Below the pieces are notes generated by a model. The model did not search any database and was not told where the DNA came from. It saw only the letters and a program-made list of their open reading frames with translations. The position numbers and the translations under genes were made by a program. From Paradevosia shaoguanensis (GTDB lineage Bacteria; Pseudomonadota; Alphaproteobacteria; Rhizobiales; Devosiaceae), in assembly GCF_016801025.1 (NCBI RefSeq), contig NZ_CP068983.1, positions 3,960,501-4,024,500 of the forward strand: DNA of 64,000 bases, read 5' to 3'. Positions 40,068-47,364 of the stretch are shown here, in pieces (within the stretch, counting starts at the first letter, position 1; each line of letters opens with the position of its first letter).

Positions 40068-40937
40068 GTGAACCGTTCCGGCCTGGACATCGAGATCGAG
40101 CGCATCAACAGCGCGCTCTCGACAAGCGAATGGGATTTCGGCGCTACCCGCCAGATCGCCAGTGGACGGGCCTTCGTACTGGTGTCCGGAACCGGTGAAT
40201 ATGTTCTGGAACGTGCCAATTCCCCGATCGAAGCGCCTTGCGTGCTCTGGATACCGACCGGACTCGGCGGCAGCGTGCGGCTCAATGCCGGCGCGCGCGG
40301 CATCATGATGAGCGTCGCCGACGGCGTCCTTGGCCGCGTCGTCCCTGCGAGTTCGGTGGCCGGGTCGCTGCGCGAGGCGATCGACCGGCCGCTGCTCGGT
40401 GTGCGGGTCGAACCCAACGGCGCCCGCTCGCTCATGAAGGATTTCGAAGACCTGCAGGCCGAGAACGATGGCGACCTGCCGGGGCGCCGCGAGGCCATCA
40501 TCAGCCGGCTCTCGCTCATCCTCATCGCGTTCTGGCGGCTGGGCAGCGCCGGCGCGAAACTGCCGCAGGCCTCGCCGCGTGTACTGGTGCAAGGCTTCAT
40601 GCAGCAGGTCGAACTGCATGCCCGCGAACACTGGACGATTGCGGCCTATGCCAACGTGCTCGGCATCACCACCGACCGGCTGACGACAGCCATCCGGCGC
40701 GCCACCGGCTCGTCGCCGCTCGAGATCATCCACCAGCGGTTGCTCGATGACGCAGAGGCGCTTCTGGAGCATTCGAACCTGCAGGTCGCCGAGATCGCCG
40801 ATACGCTCGGCTTCAAGGATGCGGGCTATTTCAACCGGTTCTTTGCCCGAACGAAAGGAAAGCCGCCGGGGCGATTTCGAAAAGACGTTATAGAAGCCAA
40901 GGGGATGGCCGATATTTCTTATTCGGCATGGCCGTAA
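40068..40937 (+). CDS. AraC-family regulator, likely controls transporter cluster 2
   Basis: Regulator of about 289 residues from a GTG at 40068 that has GGGAGG 6 bases upstream; a GTG at 39969 is an alternative. It has an N-terminal sensor domain of the AraC-binding-like type 2 form and a C-terminal double helix-turn-helix (NVLGITTDRLTTAIRRATGS, then VAEIADTLGFKDAGYFNRFF). It is divergent from the cluster 2 binding-protein gene. Its stop codon lies only 25 bases before the left edge of the prophage, so it is the last host gene on that side. Confidence 0.88.
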   Translation: MNRSGLDIEIERINSALSTSEWDFGATRQIASGRAFVLVSGTGEYVLERANSPIEAPCVLWIPTGLGGSVRLNAGARGIMMSVADGVLGRVVPASSVAGSLREAIDRPLLGVRVEPNGARSLMKDFEDLQAENDGDLPGRREAIISRLSLILIAFWRLGSAGAKLPQASPRVLVQGFMQQVELHAREHWTIAAYANVLGITTDRLTTAIRRATGSSPLEIIHQRLLDDAEALLEHSNLQVAEIADTLGFKDAGYFNRFFARTKGKPPGRFRKDVIEAKGMADISYSAWP

Positions 40938-40962
40938 TCAAAGTGGTCACTGTCACACCGAT

Positions 40963-40990
40963 AAGTTCCATAATATATAGCGAGCGAACC
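40963..40990 (+). other. Left attachment site (dif-like, XerD arm degenerate)
   Basis: A 28-base site with XerC-type arm AAGTTCCATAA, 6-base centre TATATA, and right arm GCGAGCGAACC. Compared with the right site, the XerC arm and centre match except for one base. The outer GCGAA of the XerD arm also matches, while the inner TTAT is GCGA here. Reading it as attL of the prophage explains why only one half is canonical. Confidence 0.8.
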
Positions 40991-41054
40991 ATAATTCTAA
41001 GTCATTGATTTAGTTGCCGTTTTCGAGTGAGAAAATCACTTGGAGAACGTTGCT

Positions 41055-41297
41055 ATGCTTGAAATGGTACGTGTGCACATTGTCGGCCCGCTTATGGGGC
41101 GCATGGGCACGATGGCGGCAACGGCGCTTGCGCCGTACGTCATCAACCCTGACCATCGCGTTGCGATTGGGGCAGGGCTTACGGCGACAGGTCTTGTCGC
41201 CTTCGACCTGGTGGTCAGCTACTTTAACCGCAACATCTATGCCAACCGCAAGGTGGCGGAGACGATCCGGCGCGAGCTGGGCGGTGATCGCCCATGA
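41055..41297 (+). CDS. Small membrane protein of the prophage
   Basis: An 80-residue protein from the ATG at 41055, with GGAG 9 bases upstream. It contains two hydrophobic stretches (IVGPLMGRMGTMAATALAPY and AIGAGLTATGLVAFDLVVSY) and a charged C terminus. It is the first gene of the prophage and its stop overlaps the next start (ATGA). Function is unknown. A role in the virion, in membrane attachment or in lysis is possible. Confidence 0.75.
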   Translation: MLEMVRVHIVGPLMGRMGTMAATALAPYVINPDHRVAIGAGLTATGLVAFDLVVSYFNRNIYANRKVAETIRRELGGDRP

Positions 41298-42067
41298 GCT
41301 GGGATTATTTCGATCGGGTGACCGGTTCCACTGAGTATGAGCGCCAGTCTTGGCGCGATAGCTACAACGGTGGCTGGGCGGCGGGCGATTGGACGGGCAA
41401 TACGAATGCCCGGATCGCCGCCGAACGCGAAGCCTTCAATGGTGCAACGTGGGAAGGGTCCAGTTCGCAGCCGTCCGCGCTCGAATGGGCGCGCATGGGC
41501 GGCGGGCTGTCCCTGCCTGCCGGTGGTGCCGGTTCGTCGCAGACGGCGGGGCCGGGCAATCCTCGTGCAGGCACGTCCGGGGCGGTGGCGCAGCAGGGCG
41601 CGGGTGTTGGTAGCGGGCCGGGTTCGGGGCTGGTGCTGACGGTGCCGAAAGGTGGAGAGGTCAAGGACCAGCCGTTGAAGCGGATCGGTCACGGCGGGCC
41701 GCAAGAGGCGCTGGGCGCAATCTCTGATATCGGTTGGGTGAGGACCACAACCGGTTGGACGTCGATCCCGTCCAGCGACGTGAAAGAGCGCATTGAGGAC
41801 GACATTTTTCAGGAAATGTCGTGGATGTGGCGCAACAAGATTGCGCCCGATCTGATGCTGACGCCGCAGCCGTTCCCCGAATTTTTGGGCGATCCGAAGG
41901 ACTACCAGTTCAATTCATTCTTGGATGAATGGCAGGTGAGGCCGAAGGCGAACGGTGGGCGGAGCATGGCGGAAAAGATGGGCGAGGCGTTAGGCGGCGT
42001 CCTGACGGCTACGCCTGAGGCCGATCTGCCGAACCCGCTTTCCTATCCCCCCATGTCGAGTTGGTAG
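41294..42067 (+). CDS. Prophage protein, candidate minor virion / DNA pilot protein
   Basis: A 257-residue protein with a Trp- and Tyr-rich opening (MSWDYFDRVTGSTEYERQSW), a Gly/Ala/Ser-rich low-complexity centre at about 75-120, and a structured C-terminal half (EDDIFQEMSWMWRNKIAPD). The Gly/Ala-rich centre and its place just before the capsid gene suggest a minor structural protein such as the VP2/H pilot. No definite motif proves it. Confidence 0.6.
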   Translation: MSWDYFDRVTGSTEYERQSWRDSYNGGWAAGDWTGNTNARIAAEREAFNGATWEGSSSQPSALEWARMGGGLSLPAGGAGSSQTAGPGNPRAGTSGAVAQQGAGVGSGPGSGLVLTVPKGGEVKDQPLKRIGHGGPQEALGAISDIGWVRTTTGWTSIPSSDVKERIEDDIFQEMSWMWRNKIAPDLMLTPQPFPEFLGDPKDYQFNSFLDEWQVRPKANGGRSMAEKMGEALGGVLTATPEADLPNPLSYPPMSSW

Positions 42068-42121
42068 CGAATGGGTCGTTCCCATCCCCCCGGCAAGCGC
42101 TGCGATGCATGCGCGAAACGC

Positions 42122-42138
42122 AGGGCGGCAATCGCCCT
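42122..42138 (+). promoter_or_regulatory. Hairpin upstream of the capsid gene
   Basis: AGGGCG, loop GCAAT, CGCCCT form a perfect 6-bp stem 40 bases before the capsid start codon, in the 110-base gap after the previous gene. It could end or stabilise transcripts, or act in control of capsid synthesis. Confidence 0.4.
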
Positions 42139-42177
42139 CGCACTGAAAAAGTTCCAACGCAAACTGAGAGGTTCCAA

Positions 42178-43809
42178 ATGAAGTCTGTCAATCGACAGCA
42201 GTCCCAGCCGTTGCAGGTGCCGCGCACGCGGCGCAATCACGGTCTGGCGGTTCTGACGTCACTGCCTGCGGGCAAGTGCGTGCCTATCGCGGCCATTCCG
42301 ATGCTGCGCGAGGACGCCATGAGCGGGTCGATCCGCGTGGCCGTCGAGATGCAGGAGACGAAAGAAATCCTGATGAATCCGGTATTCCTCCGGGTGACGG
42401 CCTATTGCGTGCCGCTGCTGGCGCTGGAGCGCTTCGAGGGAAGCCGCGACCAGTTCGACCGTTCCTATATGGGGCAACCCAAGGTCGAGGGTGGCGCGGT
42501 AGTGCCGTTCATCGAAACGCACGCCATGGGCGCGCATGGGTCGAATGCCGTATACAAGGCGCTCGGCCTGCACGGCAAGCCGACAGATCAGGTCAATACG
42601 GCCTATCTTGAGGCGTACAACGCGGTGTGGAATTACCGCGCCAAGAACCGCTCGCCGAATATCACGTCGCGTACGCGCCTTGACGCGACACTCGCCCCGG
42701 CGTTCTGGCGCAGTTCGCGCTTCGAGCACGTCGTGCCGGACTTTGATCAGGCCGTCATTGACGGCGAGGTGGCGCTGAACATCGTGGATAGCCGCGTGCC
42801 GATCCGTGGCATTGGCGTGCCGGACGGGGCCGCTACGGCGTCGATTGCGGCGTTCCGCGATAGCAGCGGCAATCTGCTGACAGGTAAGACCGGCGTCGGG
42901 TCGTCGGCTGGGTTCGCTATGCAGGTGAGCGGGACGGGGGTCACGAGTGCCGCGAACCATGTCGATGTATTCGCTGAGTTGCAGGATAACGGCGTAACCG
43001 TCTCGCTGTCGAATCTCGAACTGGCGAAGAAAACGCAGGCCTTTGCCAAGCTGCGCGAGCGCTATCAAGAGCATGACGAGGACTGGATTATCGACATGCT
43101 CATGGATGGCCTGACGATCCCGGATCAGGCCTACAAGCAGCCGATCCTGCTGGCCGACCGGACGGTGCGTTTCCAGCAGGCGAAGCGCTATGCGACCGAC
43201 GCCGGGAACCTCGCGGAAAGTGCGGTGAGCGGGGCGACCATCGCGGATATTCCGCTGCGCATGCCCAAGCTCAATACGGGCGGCGTGGTGATCGTGATAG
43301 CCGAGTGCATTCCGGAGCAGTTGTTCGAGCGCCAGCGCGACCCGTTCTTCCATTCGACGGCGGTCGATACGTGGCCGGAATATCTGCGCGACACGCTCGA
43401 TCCGGAAAAGGTCGACGTGGTGAAAAACGCGGAGATTGATACGGATCATACCGTGCCCAACGCCACGTTCGGCTATGCGCCGATGAATTGGAAGTGGAAC
43501 GCCTTCGGGCCGCGTGTCGGCGGCAAGTTCTATCGCCCGAGCGTCAATAGTTCGACGGACGAAGAGCGCCAGCGGCTGTGGGCTGTCGAAACTGTCGATC
43601 CCAAGCTGTCGGAGGCCTTCTATCTGGTGAAGGCCATCCATACCAAGCCGTTCCTCGATACCGAAAGCGATCCGTTCGAAGCAACGGTCGTCGGCAATAC
43701 CGTGCTCACGGGTAATACCGTGTTCGGCGGCATGCTGGTCGAGGCGACCAATAATTATGACGCCGTGGCGGCGAAAGCGCCCACGGAGCGGATCGAGAAG
43801 GGAGCGTAA
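42178..43809 (+). CDS. Candidate major capsid protein (microvirus F/VP1-like)
   Basis: The largest prophage protein, 543 residues, starting MKSVNRQQSQPLQVPRTRRN. GAGAGG is 6 bases before the ATG at 42178; the frame is open further upstream but without good signals. A basic N terminus leads into VLTSLPAGKCVPIAAIPMLR, resembling the conserved opening of microvirus capsids. Later segments such as TFGYAPMNWKWNAFG and HTKPFLDTESDPF read like a viral jelly-roll. Size matches VP1 (about 500-560 residues), and the gene sits centrally in the element. Confirmation needs structure prediction. Confidence 0.75.
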   Translation: MKSVNRQQSQPLQVPRTRRNHGLAVLTSLPAGKCVPIAAIPMLREDAMSGSIRVAVEMQETKEILMNPVFLRVTAYCVPLLALERFEGSRDQFDRSYMGQPKVEGGAVVPFIETHAMGAHGSNAVYKALGLHGKPTDQVNTAYLEAYNAVWNYRAKNRSPNITSRTRLDATLAPAFWRSSRFEHVVPDFDQAVIDGEVALNIVDSRVPIRGIGVPDGAATASIAAFRDSSGNLLTGKTGVGSSAGFAMQVSGTGVTSAANHVDVFAELQDNGVTVSLSNLELAKKTQAFAKLRERYQEHDEDWIIDMLMDGLTIPDQAYKQPILLADRTVRFQQAKRYATDAGNLAESAVSGATIADIPLRMPKLNTGGVVIVIAECIPEQLFERQRDPFFHSTAVDTWPEYLRDTLDPEKVDVVKNAEIDTDHTVPNATFGYAPMNWKWNAFGPRVGGKFYRPSVNSSTDEERQRLWAVETVDPKLSEAFYLVKAIHTKPFLDTESDPFEATVVGNTVLTGNTVFGGMLVEATNNYDAVAAKAPTERIEKGA

Positions 43810-43812
43810 GCG

Positions 43813-44445
43813 ATGGTTGTTCGTATCCACAATATCGCCAAGTGGGCGATGATCCCGGCGGGGCAGGTGCTCAAGCTGTCCGGCGAGCACCGGCGCAAGG
43901 TGCGTGTCGAGGTGAACTGCGAAGCGCCGACGCGCCTCGATGTAATCGAGGGCGAGGACGAAGGCGAGAAGGGTACCTTTCTCGCTGTCGTGCAGGGCTA
44001 CGAAGTCCTTGAGTTCGTAGTCTCGGGCGTAGCCCGCTTGGTGCCGACCACCGAGGGTGAGGTCTGGTACTTCACCAACGATGGCGACCAGATCGCGGCG
44101 GATATGCCCGAACTGGAAAGCTTTACCAAGATCGCCAGCCGCCGTGCGCGCAATCCTGAACTCGAAATGATGATGTTCAAGATGAATCAGAACATGGAAC
44201 GGCGGCTTGCAACGCAGGCCGCCGAAATCGAGGCGCTGCGCGAGGCGCAGGCGGCGGCTGAGGTGCCGCATAACCCCGAGACGGGCGAGGTAATCGAGGA
44301 TGGGCAAGTCGGTACTGGAGATGATCCGGGAACTGCAGGAGCGCCAGCGGGCGGCGAGGGCGTCGCTGCCGAACCGCCCGCAACGGGGCAGGTCGCCAGC
44401 GCCAAACCCGGTGCCGGAATTCCCGCTGGACAGGCCACTGCCTGA
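43813..44445 (+). CDS. Prophage protein with coiled coil, candidate internal/scaffold or virion protein
   Basis: A 210-residue protein, with AAGGGAG 8 bases before the ATG. The first about 110 residues look beta-rich (VRIHNIAKWAMIPAGQVLKL and VEGEVWYF-like strands). Residues about 115-150 form a probable coiled coil (ELEMMMFKMNQNMERRLATQ), and the last about 60 residues are Gly/Pro/Ala-rich and disordered. The position directly after the capsid gene fits an internal scaffolding (VP3-like) or auxiliary capsid protein. Its end overlaps the peptidase gene by 146 bases in another frame. Confidence 0.65.
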   Translation: MVVRIHNIAKWAMIPAGQVLKLSGEHRRKVRVEVNCEAPTRLDVIEGEDEGEKGTFLAVVQGYEVLEFVVSGVARLVPTTEGEVWYFTNDGDQIAADMPELESFTKIASRRARNPELEMMMFKMNQNMERRLATQAAEIEALREAQAAAEVPHNPETGEVIEDGQVGTGDDPGTAGAPAGGEGVAAEPPATGQVASAKPGAGIPAGQATA

Positions 44446-44923
44446 CGATTTCGGGGCTGCGCTGAGAGGGATGGTTGACAAGCCATTCCTCGCTAGCCAG
44501 CGATGGCAAGAGCAGCAATGGCGGGCAAACCGTGAGGGCGCGCACCCGGATATCCTCGAATTCGAGCGGGTGTTTATCAAGCGCATGAGCAAGCTGGGCG
44601 TGCCCATGTTTGCGCATGAGATGGTTCGGACGCCGGAAAGGCAGAACGACCTCTACGCCCTCGGAAACAGTCGGGCGAAAGCCGGACAGAGCGCACACCA
44701 ATATGGGTGCGCGGTTGACATCGTGCATTCAACGAAAGCGTGGGGCCTTTCCGAGAAGGAATGGCTGCTGGTCGGCCATGTCGGAAAGGAACTCATCACG
44801 CAAAAGGGGCTGGCAATCGCCAGCCTCGCATGGGGCGGGGATTGGTCGTTCTACGATCCCGCCCATTGGGAAGTTTTGGACTGGCGAACGGAAAAGGAGA
44901 AATTTCCATGGCCGAAAACGTGA
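44300..44923 (+). CDS. M15 family peptidase, probable prophage endolysin
   Basis: A 207-residue protein with the zinc-binding pattern of D-Ala-D-Ala carboxypeptidases and L-alanoyl-D-Glu endopeptidases: SAHQYGCAVD with H133 and D140, and DPAHWEVLDW with H189. The conserved TPERQNDLYALG precedes them. It should cut peptidoglycan stem peptides for cell exit. The start at 44300 lies inside the preceding gene (GGGCGAGG about 9 bases upstream); a start at 44471 would leave the catalytic domain intact but has a worse site. M15 endolysins occur in some alphaproteobacterial microviruses, whereas classical ones lyse with a small protein. Confidence 0.85.
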   Translation: MGKSVLEMIRELQERQRAARASLPNRPQRGRSPAPNPVPEFPLDRPLPDDFGAALRGMVDKPFLASQRWQEQQWRANREGAHPDILEFERVFIKRMSKLGVPMFAHEMVRTPERQNDLYALGNSRAKAGQSAHQYGCAVDIVHSTKAWGLSEKEWLLVGHVGKELITQKGLAIASLAWGGDWSFYDPAHWEVLDWRTEKEKFPWPKT

Positions 44924-45090
44924 AGCAAATCCCGGCGGTGCTGACGGATAAGAAGGCTCTGCTGAACTGGCGGACCAACCACGACCTGCACGTGCTGATG
45001 ATCATGAAGCAGCACGGCCTGACGAAAGCGCAGGCCCTTGTGCAGGCCTACCACGAAGGCTCGGAAGGCCTGAGTAAGCGGCTCGCGTAG
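44908..45090 (+). CDS. Small soluble prophage protein
   Basis: A 60-residue protein starting MAENVKQIPAVLTDKKALLN, with AAGGAGA 7 bases upstream, one of the clearest ribosome-binding sites in the element. It overlaps the end of the peptidase gene by 16 bases. Helical and mildly basic (HGLTKAQALVQAYHEGSEGL). Function unknown. Its signal strength suggests abundant synthesis. Confidence 0.75.
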   Translation: MAENVKQIPAVLTDKKALLNWRTNHDLHVLMIMKQHGLTKAQALVQAYHEGSEGLSKRLA

Positions 45091-45101
45091 CGAGACAAGA
45101 C

Positions 45102-45136
45102 CGCGAGGGCGCAACCCACTGGATTGCGCCCTCGCG
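45102..45136 (+). terminator. Strong hairpin after the structural gene block of the prophage
   Basis: CGCGAGGGCGCAA (45102-45114), a 9-base loop, and TTGCGCCCTCGCG (45124-45136) pair over 13 bp without a mismatch. It lies 11 bases after the stop of the 60-residue protein. There is no T-run, so it may be a terminator, a transcript stabiliser or a structure needed in the ssDNA genome. Confidence 0.65.
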
Positions 45137-45190
45137 TGCATGTACAACCTTGGCTACATATGCATTTAGTGACACGCAATGCGGAGGGAA

Positions 45191-45316
45191 ATGATGCGAG
45201 CGCAGGAACTAGATCGCGTAATGCGCGGGGCAAGAGCGGCGGTTGTGCTGCTGGTTGGTGCCGCGCTTGGCGGGTGGCTCTTGTATGCGGTGGTTATCTA
45301 TCCGCTAGTTAGCTAG
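45191..45316 (+). CDS. Tiny single-pass membrane protein, lysis-protein candidate
   Basis: 41 residues from the ATG at 45191 or 40 from the ATG at 45194. GGAGGG stands 5 bases before the second, which I prefer. After a charged start (MRAQELDRVMRGARA) a single hydrophobic segment follows (AVVLLVGAALGGWLLYAVV) and the protein ends IYPLVS. Size, topology and place between the structural block and rep resemble small lysis proteins of ssDNA and ssRNA phages. No sequence similarity is claimed. Confidence 0.6.
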   Translation: MMRAQELDRVMRGARAAVVLLVGAALGGWLLYAVVIYPLVS

Positions 45317-45348
45317 GTGCCGTGTAGCCATCCTGTAAGGGATGGCGA

Positions 45349-46449
45349 ATGTGTATCGCACCAAACACGCTCCCCGATGGTACGCAAGTTGCGTGTCACG
45401 AATGCTGGCAATGCAGGGAGCAAGCAATCAATGATTGGGTTGGTCGCAACATTGCCGAAAGTAAAACATCCACGGCCTGTCATGCAGTAACGCTGACGTA
45501 TGGCCGTGGTCGCGCGAATGAGATACTTCATGAGCGCGCTGTGATCCTGACCTATTCTGATGTCCAGAAATATCTAAAGCTTCTACGCCGTCACGGTTTC
45601 CCCGTGCGTTACTTTGTAACCGGCGAGTTCGGAAGTCTAAAGGGCAGGGCACATTGGCACATCATGCTCTATTGGCAAGAGCGTGTGCCAGAACATGTGC
45701 TGGACGAAAACTTCATGGAACAGCACTGGCCGCATGGCTGGTCCTTTTGGACCCGGCCAACGGCGCATGCCGTCCGTTACAACTGCAAGTATATCCAGAA
45801 GGATATGGGTGAGGCCGAGCGACAGGGCCATTTGGCCATGTCGAAAAAGCCGCCTCTTGGGGCGGCGTACTTCCAGCAGGTAGCCGAGCAGTATGTGAGG
45901 CAGGGCCTTGCCCCGCAAACGCTGGAATATTCCTTCCCGGAAGTGAGGCGACGGAAAGCGGACGGCCGACTGGAGGTCGTGCCGTTCATGCTCAAGGATC
46001 GCTCGGGCGAACTGTTCCTAGACGGCTTCATGCAGAAGTGGCGTGAAGCCTATCCGGGCCAGCCGTGGCCAAGGTCGGTGCTCTTGGAAGAGTACCTAGA
46101 TGTGGCCAAGCGACAGCGGCGGCGCATAGCGGAGCGCTGGGAAGCGCTGCCGCCTGATCTGTCGCCGCGACAGCGATTGCAGGTCGCGGATGATCGCAAG
46201 GTCTTGGAGCGATTAGAGGCCGATGAGGCCGCGAAGGGAGCGGGTGGCTTGGTGATCAAGCAGCCGCGACATCAACCAAAGCCGCCAATGGATGAATACG
46301 CATGGCGGCGTGAATTCGATAGGGTGAATGGAAATGGGACACAGCAGCAGCAAGAGTTCGAGCAGCGGTGGCGGCGGCTCCAAGACAAGCAGTACGACGA
46401 GTACGTCCAAGAGCAGCAAGAGCACGGCGAGGTCGTCGAACAGCAGTAG
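45349..46449 (+). CDS. Replication initiation protein (microvirus VP4-like HUH endonuclease)
   Basis: Rolling-circle initiator, 366 residues. The N terminus has the C16-x-x-C19-x-x-C22 cluster (ACHECWQCREQ) typical of gokushovirus VP4. The HUH motif is H102-W-H104 (HWHIMLYW). The tyrosine motif is Y144-N-C-K-Y148-I-Q-K151. The protein should nick the replicative form and stay bound to the 5' end. AAGGGA precedes the ATG. The C-terminal about 100 residues are basic and Gln-rich and overlap the next gene. This is the firmest evidence that the element is a microvirus. Confidence 0.92.
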   Translation: MCIAPNTLPDGTQVACHECWQCREQAINDWVGRNIAESKTSTACHAVTLTYGRGRANEILHERAVILTYSDVQKYLKLLRRHGFPVRYFVTGEFGSLKGRAHWHIMLYWQERVPEHVLDENFMEQHWPHGWSFWTRPTAHAVRYNCKYIQKDMGEAERQGHLAMSKKPPLGAAYFQQVAEQYVRQGLAPQTLEYSFPEVRRRKADGRLEVVPFMLKDRSGELFLDGFMQKWREAYPGQPWPRSVLLEEYLDVAKRQRRRIAERWEALPPDLSPRQRLQVADDRKVLERLEADEAAKGAGGLVIKQPRHQPKPPMDEYAWRREFDRVNGNGTQQQQEFEQRWRRLQDKQYDEYVQEQQEHGEVVEQQ

Positions 46450-46876
46450 CTGGGGCAGCTATCAATCGGCGCCGGACCCGGTGCGGGTCGCCAGTGGGCG
46501 AACTACGGTTGTAGACCGGGACGGCGTATCGTCGGTGATCGCGGAAAGTCAGAAGGGGCAAAACTCCGGTGATAGCCCCGGTCGGTCGGTCGGGTCGCCG
46601 TCCAGCAGGCCCGATCCGACAACCCCCACAACGCCCACAACACCTCCGGATGTAAGGCCGGAAAATCGCCGCCGCCTGTCCAACCTGCGGTTGGACGTGG
46701 GCAAGGTCAAAAGTTCAACGGTCAAGGATAGTCAGCAGGTCAAAAGCACGAAGCCTCTGAGTTCGGCTGATACAAAGCCGCGCGACAATACCTGCAAACG
46801 TAGACCGGAAAACAACAAGCCCAAGGGCGGCGGCGGTGGCGGCTCAATGAGACGCTTTATCCCGTGGTGTGGCTAG
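46328..46876 (+). CDS. Ser/Thr/Gly-rich basic prophage protein overlapping rep
   Basis: A 182-residue frame that starts inside the rep C-terminus (ATG 46328 or 46334; AGGGTGA upstream). It begins MGHSSSKSSSSGGGGSKTSS, continues with Thr/Pro repeats (DPTTPTTPTTPPD) and ends KPKGGGGGGSMRRFIPWCG. Low complexity with many Lys and Arg suggests a disordered nucleic-acid-binding or virion protein, perhaps the DNA-packaging J-like role. It runs 427 bases beyond rep without a stop. Function unproven. Confidence 0.6.
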   Translation: MEMGHSSSKSSSSGGGGSKTSSTTSTSKSSKSTARSSNSSSWGSYQSAPDPVRVASGRTTVVDRDGVSSVIAESQKGQNSGDSPGRSVGSPSSRPDPTTPTTPTTPPDVRPENRRRLSNLRLDVGKVKSSTVKDSQQVKSTKPLSSADTKPRDNTCKRRPENNKPKGGGGGGSMRRFIPWCG

Positions 46877-47132
46877 CAGCCACAGCGTCGGCCCATTTAA
46901 CGCGTGACGCGGCGATGCGCTCTTTGCGCGCCGTGTTCGCAATCTCTTCTTCTTGGTCACGTCGGTAATTCCACCATGCCGCGAATTCTTCGGCGGCGAT
47001 GCGGTCCTTGAAGGCCCATCCGGTGGAATGGTGGCGCTCGGCGGTTTTCCGCCCCTCGGTGATCGAGGCAACGCGCCCATAGACGAATATCGGATAGAAT
47101 TTGCGCGGGCGACCCCGCGTATTGCCAGACAT
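46857..47132 (-). CDS. Antisense small protein at the prophage right end, candidate lysogeny/control gene
   Basis: A 91-residue protein on the opposite strand to all other prophage genes. It begins MSGNTRGRPRKFYPIFVYGR, with an AT-hook-like RGRPRK, and continues with an Arg/Glu-rich helical part (WWNYRRDQEEEIANTARKER, then IAASRVKWADAVAA). GGGG lies about 7 bases upstream. It overlaps the end of the Ser/Thr-rich gene by 20 bases. A DNA-binding control role is plausible but inferred. Confidence 0.6.
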   Translation of the reverse strand: MSGNTRGRPRKFYPIFVYGRVASITEGRKTAERHHSTGWAFKDRIAAEEFAAWWNYRRDQEEEIANTARKERIAASRVKWADAVAASHTTG

Positions 47133-47271
47133 GAGAACCCCCATAGTTGAACAAGGGGTGGCGAAAGCCACCACCTGCCCACCACCTCGCGTGGGTAAGA
47201 GAGGGGTCCCGTCAAGCGGGTCTGGGTGCGGCCCGCAGCGTAGCGAGGACTCGGCCCGCTTTACGGGGGGA

Positions 47272-47296
47272 GAAAGGCGAGGCGTACTCGCCTTTC
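47272..47296. terminator. Perfect hairpin near the prophage right end
   Basis: GAAAGGCGAG (47272-47281), loop GCGTA, CTCGCCTTTC (47287-47296) make a 10-bp perfect stem followed by TTCC. It can end transcription of the rightward phage genes before the attachment site and may also lie in the leader of the antisense gene. Confidence 0.65.
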
Positions 47297-47364
47297 TTCC
47301 ATCTAAGGCCTTGACGGCGTAGGCCAAATCAGTGCAGTGCTGATGAGCGGAAAACGGCAATTAT

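Noticed and set aside
42259-44607. Open frame of 782 codons on the minus strand across the capsid region
   Set aside because: It mirrors the codon pattern of the capsid and following genes, is rich in Arg and His with no domain, and the plus-strand genes have good ribosome-binding sites.
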